DNA of 17,290 bases from Bacteriovoracaceae bacterium UBA7317 (lineage in GTDB: Bacteria; Bdellovibrionota; Bacteriovoracia; Bacteriovoracales; Bacteriovoracaceae). This document shows, piece after piece, positions 1 through 7,523 of this stretch. Both the position numbers and the translations under genes were made by a program. The notes under the pieces were generated by a model that was given only the letters and a program-made list of their open reading frames with translations, was not told the DNA's origin and searched no databases. The stretch is taken from NCBI GenBank assembly GCA_002474345.1, contig DKQD01000131.1, positions 4,538 through 21,827 of the forward strand, written 5' to 3'. The number at the start of each line of letters is the position of its first letter. Position 1 is the stretch's first letter.

Positions 1-114
1 TGGAAACCTTAACTGGAAAACTTTAAGGGCAAAAGGTTTTTTAACCCAATAAAGTGCTTTTGGGTATTTAAAAAGCTTTCAATAAAGATGAACTTTATCG
101 AGGATAACAAATTT

Positions 115-1290
115 ATGCAAAAGCCCGGTCTAAACCTTTATTTTGCCTTATTTCTTTCACTTCTCCTTTCTTGTGGCCCTGCCACTGAGAATCAAACCGA
201 AGACATTACTTTAAGCTCCTCTAAAATAATGAATGGTATAAAAGCTGACGTGGAAGAGTTTCCAGAAGTTATAGGGATTGTGTCTGATGACTCTATCATT
301 TGCTCAGCGACCGCTGTGCGTAAAAAGCTGCTTTTTACATCGGCTCATTGTTTTTTAGACTTTGAAGAAGTTCAAGTTGAAGACGGAGACTCAGAGTCGT
401 TTGACGAATTATTTGGAATTCTAAGTGATGACTTCTGCCAATCATACCAAGATTGCCTTGAAGAATTAAACCTTATGACATGGAAATCAACAAAAAGGCG
501 GTTTCTAGATGACCATTTAGATGAAATTATTAGATTAATTGGTGAGGATATTACCATCCACCAAGGCATTGGCCACCCAGGTGGAGAAGTAGAGAGTGAA
601 GACATTGTTAAGGAAATCAACTTTGATCCCAACTGGATACACCTAATTAAACTTAAACTCTATGAAACCTTTGGTGTATTGAAATTAGGTCAGTCCCTAT
701 ACCTAAAAAACCTAAACGAATATGACGAGTATGCCTTTGATTACGCACAAATTCGCCTAAAAAGGAAAGTGGAAGCAAGCTCACTTACTCCTATGATGAA
801 AGAGGATGAGCTGGAAGAGGGGCTCCCCGATGGTAGTAGAATAGTTCTTGTTGGGTATGGGCATCAATTTCCATCAGGGGAAAGTGACAGAGAAGACGAA
901 AATTCAAATAGCGATGAAAGCACTTTAAGTATAGGACCTCAAGGTGAGGAAGAAGAGGAAGAGGAAGAAGTAGAAGAAGAAGAGAATGACGAGGAAGAAG
1001 AAGTTAATCTATTTTACGGTGAAAAAATATACACAACACTTCCTATCTCTGGTTTGATAGAAAATGAATCAGGTTCTTTCGTAATCGCTGCAGGGGAAAA
1101 TGAAGGTGCTTGCGAAGGTGACTCCGGGGGTGCCGCTTTCATCAAATTTCCAAATGGAAAACTAAAATATATTGGAATTATAACAGCCGGAGCTAATAGT
1201 TGTGGTGACCATATTATGTGGGATACCGATAGCGGTTCTATACAGGGTAATACTATTATCAATGTTCAGTTAGATACATCGGAAATTTAA
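115..1290 (+). CDS. Secreted trypsin-fold (S1) serine protease, predicted lipoprotein
   Basis: Predicted exported serine endopeptidase of 391 residues. From the ATG at 115 there is a lipoprotein signal peptide with lipobox LLSC (Cys20; next residue Gly, so outer-membrane sorting is plausible). The zymogen-type neo-N-terminus IMNG begins at residue 38 after Lys37. The catalytic triad is His78 (TSAHC), Asp209 (FDYAQIRL) and Ser337 (GDSGG). Cysteine pairs C63/C79 and C333/C363 match conserved S1 disulfides; C108/C114 may form an extra one. The position equivalent to trypsin Asp189 is Gly331, so trypsin-like Arg/Lys preference is not expected. A Glu-rich run (residues 278-296) is inserted between Asp and Ser. 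An in-frame ATG at 88 exists, but 115 is preferred: GAGG lies 11 bases upstream and the signal peptide then starts normally. The stop lies 3 bases from a convergent gene. Fold and family are confident; substrate is unknown. Confidence 0.88.
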   Translation: MQKPGLNLYFALFLSLLLSCGPATENQTEDITLSSSKIMNGIKADVEEFPEVIGIVSDDSIICSATAVRKKLLFTSAHCFLDFEEVQVEDGDSESFDELFGILSDDFCQSYQDCLEELNLMTWKSTKRRFLDDHLDEIIRLIGEDITIHQGIGHPGGEVESEDIVKEINFDPNWIHLIKLKLYETFGVLKLGQSLYLKNLNEYDEYAFDYAQIRLKRKVEASSLTPMMKEDELEEGLPDGSRIVLVGYGHQFPSGESDREDENSNSDESTLSIGPQGEEEEEEEEVEEEENDEEEEVNLFYGEKIYTTLPISGLIENESGSFVIAAGENEGACEGDSGGAAFIKFPNGKLKYIGIITAGANSCGDHIMWDTDSGSIQGNTIINVQLDTSEI

Positions 1291-1293
1291 ATA

Positions 1294-3150
1294 CTAAAGG
1301 TAGATAGGAAGGAAAATAACAAATGTTGTTCCCTCCTCTATCTTTGATAAAACTCTTATAGTACCTTTTAACTTTTTGACTTCGTTTTTAACCGCTTCAA
1401 GTCCAATCCCTCTTCCCGAAACTTCATCAACATTGTCTTTGGTAGAAAACCCTTGCTTAAAAATGACTTGAATATAATCCTCATCCTTCACTTTAGAAAA
1501 CTTTTTTTCTAACTCAGAAGATGATTTTTTAACAACTTTCTTTAACTTACCAGGGTCGATTCCTCGACCATCGTCCTTAATTAAAATTTTTATTTCATTA
1601 TCATTACTTTTACTTATATCAACTTTTATAAGACCGGCCGGTGACTTATTTTTGGAAATCCTTTCTTCAACACTTTCTATTCCATGATCAATGGCGTTCC
1701 TAAAGATATGAACGCAAGAGGCAATAAATGGTCCATATGCTTCCTGATTAACAACGACAGAGCTTTCTGAAACTAAAAATTGGGTTTCCTTGCCTTGGGT
1801 CCCCGATAATTGCTTAATTAAAGATGAAAAACCTTTGAACCTTAAATTGAGAGAACCTAGCAAAAACTTGTTTTTATAATTTATAAAATGCTCGGAATTT
1901 TCCCCAAGCTCTTTTTCAAAAAAACTAGTCACAGTTTCGATTTTAACAGTTCTGAAGTTGCCTTCATCGAGAAAGAAAACTTTATTGGCCAGCTCGAGCA
2001 AGTTTTTATTTTCAGTTTGAAAGTCTTCTAATTCCTTTTTCAAAGACTTTAAATACCCTAAGCATAGACTCCAATCTTTCTCATCTAAACTTTCTTTTTC
2101 CATTAAGTTTGCTAAATAATTTTCAAACTCATGAGCTTTTTTTACAAAATCGCTCATTTTAAAATAGGCAAACCTAGCTTTTATAGTATGTATTTTCCTA
2201 AATACTTCTTCTAAATGGATGCGGTTTTTTTCTTTCTCAAGGTAAAGTTGAATATTCCAAAATGAATCAACTGCATCCATCATCAAGTCTAGAAACTCAA
2301 TAGTATTTGTAATGATTAAGTTATATGTAATTCCTTTTTCTTCTTCTTTTAAGGCCTTTTTTTTCAGTTCCCATTCTTTCGTTTTGTCTGAAGCAATACA
2401 AATAACACTCTCAATAATGACTCTTTTTTCATTTGGCTTATAAATAGGCCGATACTCTAATGAAAAGTAAGACTTATTATTTTTAACATAGGTTTGAGGA
2501 GCAAGGGAAACCAAGTCCTTGAAACTTATTTTTCCACTCCACACGTTTTGACACCACTTTTTAAAACGGTTTCTTTCGTCACTATTTAATTCAAAGATAT
2601 CAGCTAGGTTCTTACCTGTTGGTTCATGGCCAAAGAACTTTTTAACTACTTTTGTAGAGCCTGGTTTTACAAAACCTTCTTTGTCAAAAATCATAAAACC
2701 CTGACCTAAATTTTCAAGTAAGGTCATTGTTTCTTGTCTTTGGTTTATAAGTTTTTCTTTAGTATTTTTAATATCTAAATGATTTTGTACTCTTGCTAAA
2801 AACTCGGGTTCATTCAATGGTTTCGCAATAAAATCCACACCACCCATTTCAAAGCACTTAACTATATCATGAGGCTCTGTTTTAAGAGTTATAAAAATAA
2901 TTGGTATATGCTGGAGCTCAGGATTAGATTTTATTTTTTGACAAACATCAAAGCCATTCATTTCAGGCATCATAACATCTAACAAAATTAAATCTGGTTT
3001 AATTAATGCTGCTATTTCAAGGGCCTCTCGCCCACTTTGAGACAGGCTTACCCTATGTCCTTTTTTTTCTAAACTCTTGCCGGCTACCTGAAGGTTCTTC
3101 AAATCATCGTCAATTATTTGAATAAGGGACCTTTTTTCATTCTTTTCCAC
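1294..3150 (-). CDS. Soluble hybrid kinase: REC - PAS-like - HPt - CheA-like ATPase
   Basis: Cytoplasmic two-component protein of 618 residues with no membrane segment. The N-terminal receiver (about 8-125) has the acidic pocket D14-D16, phospho-acceptor D58 (LLDVMMPEMNG), T88 and K110-P111. A PAS-like sensor region follows (about 140-260), then an HPt-like helical region with His321 in HTIKARF. The C-terminal ATPase is CheA-like: N box with N485 (FRNAIDHG), G1 DDGRGID (526-532), F box GFST (567-570) and G2 GRGIGL (579-584). I see no DHp/HisKA helix pair and no CheW-binding P5 domain, so phosphate probably moves from the ATPase to His321 and on to a receiver, perhaps its own. Start GTG: an in-frame TAG two codons upstream blocks extension, and there is no clear Shine-Dalgarno. 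The stop is 3 bases from the convergent protease gene. Architecture is confident; signal and output are unknown. Confidence 0.85.
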   Translation of the reverse strand: MEKNEKRSLIQIIDDDLKNLQVAGKSLEKKGHRVSLSQSGREALEIAALIKPDLILLDVMMPEMNGFDVCQKIKSNPELQHIPIIFITLKTEPHDIVKCFEMGGVDFIAKPLNEPEFLARVQNHLDIKNTKEKLINQRQETMTLLENLGQGFMIFDKEGFVKPGSTKVVKKFFGHEPTGKNLADIFELNSDERNRFKKWCQNVWSGKISFKDLVSLAPQTYVKNNKSYFSLEYRPIYKPNEKRVIIESVICIASDKTKEWELKKKALKEEEKGITYNLIITNTIEFLDLMMDAVDSFWNIQLYLEKEKNRIHLEEVFRKIHTIKARFAYFKMSDFVKKAHEFENYLANLMEKESLDEKDWSLCLGYLKSLKKELEDFQTENKNLLELANKVFFLDEGNFRTVKIETVTSFFEKELGENSEHFINYKNKFLLGSLNLRFKGFSSLIKQLSGTQGKETQFLVSESSVVVNQEAYGPFIASCVHIFRNAIDHGIESVEERISKNKSPAGLIKVDISKSNDNEIKILIKDDGRGIDPGKLKKVVKKSSSELEKKFSKVKDEDYIQVIFKQGFSTKDNVDEVSGRGIGLEAVKNEVKKLKGTIRVLSKIEEGTTFVIFLPIYL

Positions 3151-3244
3151 GATCTATTTTCGGAAAGGAAAGTACTAAGTTTAATGGTTATTTTTTAAAA
3201 TAAAATAAAAATTATTTTACTATTTAGGAAAAAAGGAATGGGTT

Positions 3245-3430
3245 TTATACGTCGTCTTCGTTGTTGGCCAAATCATTTTTAAAATATCTACCATCTGAAT
3301 GTTGATAAAGGTCTACACCTTTTTCAAAAACTGGTGAATTATCATCCACTTTATTAAGTCCACCGTCTTGAGGTTGGACAATATCAACTAACCAAATAGT
3401 TGCCGGAATTACTAATAGGTACCAAAACAT
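3245..3430 (-). CDS. Small single-span membrane protein, hypothetical
   Basis: Sixty-one residues. The N-terminus is a hydrophobic helix (about residues 1-18, from MFWYLLVIP to LVDIV) with no basic residue before it. A polar, Asp/Asn-rich tail of about 40 residues follows and ends in an acidic cluster (NNEDDV). The ATG has a good ribosome-binding site, TTAGGAG, 5 bases upstream, which is the main reason to call so short a gene. It lies 94 bases upstream of the REC-PAS-HPt kinase gene on the same strand, so co-transcription is possible. I do not recognise a family. With no positive charge ahead of the span, topology cannot be settled from sequence. Confidence 0.6.
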   Translation of the reverse strand: MFWYLLVIPATIWLVDIVQPQDGGLNKVDDNSPVFEKGVDLYQHSDGRYFKNDLANNEDDV

Positions 3431-3710
3431 TTCTTCTCCTAATATAGACTCTTATTTTTATTGAAATGCTAAAAGCCTTAAAGACGAGGTACCAAACCGT
3501 TGGTCTTTTTGCAAACAGAGAATAAACTTAATTTAATTAAGTAAGAAAAACGTTTTTAAAATAAAGTGCTTATAGCTTTTGGGGACTTACAGGGGTTATT
3601 TTATTATCACAATCATTTCTGAGAAGTATCAAAATATAAATTATTTAATACTTTTTGGCAGAAGTTTAACAGACCGATTGCCGAAACGTATTTTTTAAGG
3701 GGGATAACAA
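3431..3710. other. 280-base divergent intergenic region
   Basis: This gap separates the minus-strand small membrane protein from the plus-strand ParB-like gene, so it should hold promoters for both. It contains a 17-base palindrome at 3526-3542, a possible -35/-10 pair over it, a short hairpin (arms 3491-3495 and 3500-3504) and, at the right end, the ribosome-binding site of the ParB-like gene (AAGGGGG at 3697-3703). I see no open frame or structured RNA family in it. Confidence 0.5.
3526..3542. promoter_or_regulatory. 17-base palindrome, possible operator
   Basis: ACTTAATT and AATTAAGT form perfect 8-base arms around a single central T. A possible plus-strand promoter (TTGCAA at 3509-3514, 17-base spacer, TTTAAT at 3532-3537) would put its -10 inside the palindrome, a common position for a repressor site. 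The sequence is entirely A/T apart from one C and one G, so a chance palindrome is quite possible. The promoter match is modest. Confidence 0.3.
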
Positions 3711-4652
3711 GTGGCATTAAAAAAGAAAAAATCAAAAGAAAAGGCTCCAGAAGCTTCCATTGGACTGACGCCAAAAGAAGTTTCAAGCTCAAAGGGACAA
3801 ACTAAAAAGTTAAAGAGCTTAATTCTAAATGTTGAAGACGATGGTGGCAAAGTATTGTGTTCTTACAAAGACCCACTCGGAGGACATTGGGTTTTACTAG
3901 TATCCCTCCCTTTAAAACAGGTAGAACCAACTCCTTATCAAAGAAAACTTTCCTCACCTCATGTAAAAAATTTAGCAAATGTTATTCAAAAAATAGATAG
4001 GTTTTTAGACCCCGTTATTGCAATAAGGGTAGGACCACGATCTTACCAAGTTCCAAATGGTTACCATAGACTAGGGGCTTTGAAACAATTAGGAGCAAAA
4101 ACTGTCACGGCCCTCTTAATGGCCGATGAAGAAATGGCAAGAATGATACTTGCACTTAATGTTGAAAAATCGCACAACCTTAGAGAAAAGTCTCACGAAG
4201 CTATCTCACTTGCAGAGCATCTTATTTCGGAAGGTAATTATAAAGAAACTGACCTTTCTTTGGAATTTGAGTCACCAATTTTTTTAACCTTAGGATTATG
4301 CTATAGAGAAAATGGCCGATTTTCTGGATCTGTTTATCAACCCTTTTTAAAAAGAATTGATAAATTTCAAAGGAAGTTATTAGACAGATCAATAGAACAA
4401 AGGATAATTTGGGCCAGTATGCTTTTGGAGGTAGATGAAGGAGTTTCGGAGATTGTTATTGAGTTAAAAAATAAAGGTTTTGAATCTCAGTTTTTAAAAA
4501 ATCTTATTTTTTCAAGAATTAATCCTCTCCGCTTTAATTTAAAAAGAAATCACGGTATAACAATGGAAACGGGACTTAAAAAGGTCTTAGAAAACTTATC
4601 CAAATTAAACTTGGAAAAAATATCAAAATCTGATTTCCTAAAAGCCAGTTAA
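3711..4652 (+). CDS. ParB/Srx-fold protein, orphan ParB-like
   Basis: Protein of 313 residues with a lysine-rich N-terminus (about 1-35) and then a ParB/sulfiredoxin-like domain. Visible ParB-family signatures are PYQRK (75-79) followed by the helix SPHVKNLANVI, FLDPVIAIRVG (98-108), and a box-II-like NGYHRLGALKQLG (116-128) with the conserved Arg120. A ParB-type segment with NVEK (150-153) and a following amphipathic helix (161-173) comes next. The region where ParB has its helix-turn-helix (about 185-240) is not recognisable as one, and no ParA gene is adjacent. It is therefore better called ParB-like than the chromosome partition ParB; a regulator or nucleotide-dependent DNA-binding protein is possible. 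Start GTG, with AAGGGGG 7 bases upstream. It ends 2 bases from the stop of the convergent membrane kinase. Confidence 0.75.
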   Translation: MALKKKKSKEKAPEASIGLTPKEVSSSKGQTKKLKSLILNVEDDGGKVLCSYKDPLGGHWVLLVSLPLKQVEPTPYQRKLSSPHVKNLANVIQKIDRFLDPVIAIRVGPRSYQVPNGYHRLGALKQLGAKTVTALLMADEEMARMILALNVEKSHNLREKSHEAISLAEHLISEGNYKETDLSLEFESPIFLTLGLCYRENGRFSGSVYQPFLKRIDKFQRKLLDRSIEQRIIWASMLLEVDEGVSEIVIELKNKGFESQFLKNLIFSRINPLRFNLKRNHGITMETGLKKVLENLSKLNLEKISKSDFLKAS

Positions 4653-4654
4653 GC

Positions 4655-7447
4655 TTATTTCTTTAATTCTTTTATAATAATTAAATATTTATCGAGTAGG
4701 TCTTCAATTGAATCGATTTCAAAGTTAGTAGTCTTTATGATAAGCTCATCCGCCCAATTTTCTAATTCGGAAACATTATGCTCTTCCGACATTTTTTTTA
4801 TCTTTGAGGCGAACTCTTCAATTTGATTGATTTCCATTAAGTCTTTAAGTCTTTGATAATCTATTTGGATTAAATCTATTTTTTTTATTAACTCTTCTAT
4901 ATTTTTAACTTCAAGCTTTTCTAAAGGTTTAAATCTGAATTTTTCCATACTGGTTTTTATATTATTAAAAACCTTCATATAAATATTAAGGGGGTCATCA
5001 TAAGTATAAATTGAATCTTCCAACTTTGTTTGATTTAACAATATTTTTAAAGTAGGAACCTCCTTAAGTGGGAACATCTTTAAATGAACGAACTGAGTGT
5101 AAGAGCTTAACTCTCTTTGAATAAGAACTAAATTTGCTTCTGAAAAGCTTATGTAACCTGAAAACTCTTCTATACTCGAAAAGGTTACAACTTTTAAGTT
5201 AAAATTCTCCAGAACAGACCTTAAATGATCTTTTGAAAACTTATTTTCATCAATTATTGCAACGATCTCTCCATTAAATTGTTTATATGTTGTATTTTCA
5301 TTATTCTTTAACCCTTCAATAATTCTTATATTTGGAATTTTAACTTTAACTTTTGTACCGCTTCCTTCTTCACTCATGATATCTATACTACCTCTCATTT
5401 GGGTTACAATAGCATCAACTAAGCTAAGGCCTAAGCCTAGCCCTGAATCACCCATAATGATATTTTCAATTTTAAAAAATGGTTTAAAAACCTTTTTTAA
5501 ATTATCAGAACTTATACCAACACCGGTATCTTTAACTTCAAAAATAAAAGTTGCGTAATCTCCTTCCTTTTTAAATTCAAGAAAAACCTCAACCTTGCCT
5601 TTTTCTGTAAACTTTATAGCGTTATCTATAAGGGAGTGAATTAATTCCTCAAAACGAAAAGGGTCTACTTCAATACTATCCATTAATTTTCTTTCCGAGT
5701 TAAATTTAAAGTCTATGCCTTTTTCCTCACATAATTCAGAGTATCCTTTCAAAATTAAGTTTTCTAAATATTTAATCTCTAAAGGAGCTTTTCTTATTAT
5801 TATATCTCCCGCTTCAATTTTTGAAATATCAATAATTTTATCTAATGTTTGACTCAACTCAATACCAGATTCACTAATAGATTGAAGATAGTCCCTTTGA
5901 GCCTCACTGTGATAAGCAGTCTTTAAAATTTCAGAAAATCCAATAATTGCATTTAAAGGCGTTTTGATTTCATGTGAAATATTTGAAATAAATGTTGTCT
6001 TTATTTTATTAGCGTCTTCTAATTCTTTTAAGGCACCCTCAAGGTCTTCAACATTTTTCATTAATATACTTGAAAATGAACCAAGATCATCAGCTTTCTT
6101 TAATAAAGCATCTTTGGTTTTAATTAGATCAACTGCTCTAACCTCCTTCTCAATTATTTTTTTTCTTAAAGAAAAAAAGACAAAAGCCAAAAGAAAAAAT
6201 ATGTTAGTTAGAAGACCTAAAAAAATTATATTTTTAAAAATATAAAGATCTCTTAAAATTCCAATACTCCAAAATAAATGTATAAAAAAAGTTCCATATA
6301 AGAATCCAACCGAGCTTATCAATAATTTTCCCTCAACTTTTCTTCTAAATTTTTTGATGTAATTTAAAATCAAATATGAATAATAAAATAGACTAGGGAT
6401 TAGAAAATATGGAAAAAACCACCATTTATTTCCGAGAAAAACATTAATTGTTAATAGAGCAGAAGTTATAAGAAAAAATTTATCATGCAAATAATAATTT
6501 AAATCATGTGACAAGCGTCCCTCAAAGTAGTTCTTTGAAAAAGATATAAAAATAAAAAAGTAAAATATTATGGCATAATTAAATAACTCATTTTGAAAAA
6601 AGGGAAAATTAGAATAAATTATTTTTGACCCAAAACCACTTAAAACCAGTGAAAGGTAGATTAAGAATATTTTTAAAAATATATATAAAAATATTCCTCT
6701 TAAATTTGAAAAAAAGGATAAAAATAAAACAAAAGAAAAAGAAAAGAAACAAGTGAAATAGAAGAAACCATAAAATAAAACATCATAGGATCTTTTTTTT
6801 TCTAACTCTTTTTTTGAAAACACATTAATAGGGAATAAAAAAAACGATGTAGAATTTACTTTTACATAATAATCCTTCAGAGTTTTATCTCTTTTTAATT
6901 TAAATACAAAATCCCTATCCTTGGTTTCTCTTGAATTAAAAGATCTTGAATCTCCAGTAAATGTTTTAAACCATTCACCTTTTTCAAATTTATAAAAAGT
7001 GATATGATCTAGAGTTGGTTTTTCTAAATTTAAAAATAAATCTTCCTCTAAACCGTATAAAAATTTGTTTAAAGTAATTTTGAACCAAAAAGTAGATCCA
7101 CTAAAGAAGGTTTTTATGAGATCAATATCTTTAAACTTTTTATTTCTTATTTCATTAAATTTTATAGCTCCACTTTTATCCTCAAAATAACTTATACTAA
7201 AACTTTTATTATCAAATAAAACGTTTATTTCTTTTGGATAAATAGGACTTAGAAAAATAAAGGACAATATAACTAAACAAGTTAGTGCAATTGAAATAAT
7301 TTTTTTTCCATTAAACTTCACCAATTTAAACCAAGCCTGATAGATCACTCCCTGATTATTTATATCGGCTTTTCCCAATACTAAAGTGAGTAGTTTTAAA
7401 AGCTTAGATTTTTTTTTGGCTGAATTAAAATGATTTTCTTGAGTCAA
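4655..7447 (-). CDS. 7TMR-DISM hybrid sensor histidine kinase with degenerate receiver and HPt-like tail
   Basis: Inner-membrane sensor kinase, up to 930 residues. Order: anchor helix (49-67), extracytoplasmic 7TMR-DISMED2-like domain (about 72-210, with STFWFKITL), seven hydrophobic helices (about 222-427), coiled-coil linker (430-482), HisKA with His492 (SHEIKTPLN), and HATPase with N609 (DNAIKF), DTGVGIS (640-646) and GLGLGL (669-674). The receiver-like domain (about 726-835) has Gln777 where the phospho-acceptor Asp is expected and Asp818 near the usual KP lysine, so it is probably not phosphorylated. The C-terminal helical domain (about 845-928) resembles HPt-like tails of hybrid kinases but shows no candidate phospho-His. 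The kinase core looks intact. The TTG start at 7447 is the longest frame; it has no Shine-Dalgarno and lies 10 bases past a terminator T-tract. Starts at TTG 7324 or GTG 7321 would give a typical signal-anchor N-terminus (VKFNGKKIIS). Confidence 0.88.
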   Translation of the reverse strand: MTQENHFNSAKKKSKLLKLLTLVLGKADINNQGVIYQAWFKLVKFNGKKIISIALTCLVILSFIFLSPIYPKEINVLFDNKSFSISYFEDKSGAIKFNEIRNKKFKDIDLIKTFFSGSTFWFKITLNKFLYGLEEDLFLNLEKPTLDHITFYKFEKGEWFKTFTGDSRSFNSRETKDRDFVFKLKRDKTLKDYYVKVNSTSFFLFPINVFSKKELEKKRSYDVLFYGFFYFTCFFSFSFVLFLSFFSNLRGIFLYIFLKIFLIYLSLVLSGFGSKIIYSNFPFFQNELFNYAIIFYFFIFISFSKNYFEGRLSHDLNYYLHDKFFLITSALLTINVFLGNKWWFFPYFLIPSLFYYSYLILNYIKKFRRKVEGKLLISSVGFLYGTFFIHLFWSIGILRDLYIFKNIIFLGLLTNIFFLLAFVFFSLRKKIIEKEVRAVDLIKTKDALLKKADDLGSFSSILMKNVEDLEGALKELEDANKIKTTFISNISHEIKTPLNAIIGFSEILKTAYHSEAQRDYLQSISESGIELSQTLDKIIDISKIEAGDIIIRKAPLEIKYLENLILKGYSELCEEKGIDFKFNSERKLMDSIEVDPFRFEELIHSLIDNAIKFTEKGKVEVFLEFKKEGDYATFIFEVKDTGVGISSDNLKKVFKPFFKIENIIMGDSGLGLGLSLVDAIVTQMRGSIDIMSEEGSGTKVKVKIPNIRIIEGLKNNENTTYKQFNGEIVAIIDENKFSKDHLRSVLENFNLKVVTFSSIEEFSGYISFSEANLVLIQRELSSYTQFVHLKMFPLKEVPTLKILLNQTKLEDSIYTYDDPLNIYMKVFNNIKTSMEKFRFKPLEKLEVKNIEELIKKIDLIQIDYQRLKDLMEINQIEEFASKIKKMSEEHNVSELENWADELIIKTTNFEIDSIEDLLDKYLIIIKELKK

Positions 7448-7456
7448 AGACTATAA

Positions 7457-7488
7457 TAAAAAAAAAAGAGGCCAACTGTGGCCTCTTT
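7457..7488 (-). terminator. Intrinsic terminator after the Trp-rich protein gene
   Basis: Reading the minus strand, a perfect 10-bp stem (AAAGAGGCCA/TGGCCTCTTT on the plus strand, 7465-7474 and 7479-7488) with a 4-base loop runs into ten T residues (7467 down to 7458). It lies 36 bases past the stop at 7524. The stem is symmetrical, but there are only three T in a row on the plus-strand side, so minus-strand termination is the main role. Confidence 0.9.
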
Positions 7489-7523
7489 CTATGTTTTAAA
7501 TAAACATAATCTATAAAAATAAT

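Noticed and set aside
1..87. Possible end of an upstream gene or a hairpin at 44-65
   Set aside because: Stops occur in all forward frames within the first 52 bases and the imperfect hairpin lacks a T-run; nothing can be supported.
88..114. Upstream ATG for the S1 protease
   Set aside because: It would put nine polar residues before the lipoprotein signal peptide; the ATG at 115 has a GAGG site and gives a standard signal peptide.
372..632. Minus-strand open frame inside the S1 protease
   Set aside because: Shadow of a gene with full catalytic triad; no ribosome-binding site or family resemblance.
3201..3219. AT-only inverted repeat TAAAATAA/TTATTTTA
   Set aside because: Contains no G or C, so would be a very weak hairpin; such repeats are expected by chance in this AT-rich sequence.
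3480..3510. Hairpin ACCAA/TTGGT followed by CTTTTT
   Set aside because: Only a 5-bp stem and no plus-strand gene upstream to terminate; probably chance.
5964..6245. Plus-strand open frame inside the membrane kinase
   Set aside because: Antisense to the HisKA/linker region, whose protein motifs are unmistakable; composition is a mirror of the real gene.
7491..7507. Inverted repeat ATGTTT/AAACAT beside the terminator
   Set aside because: Six AT-rich base pairs; the neighbouring 10-bp stem with ten T residues already explains termination.
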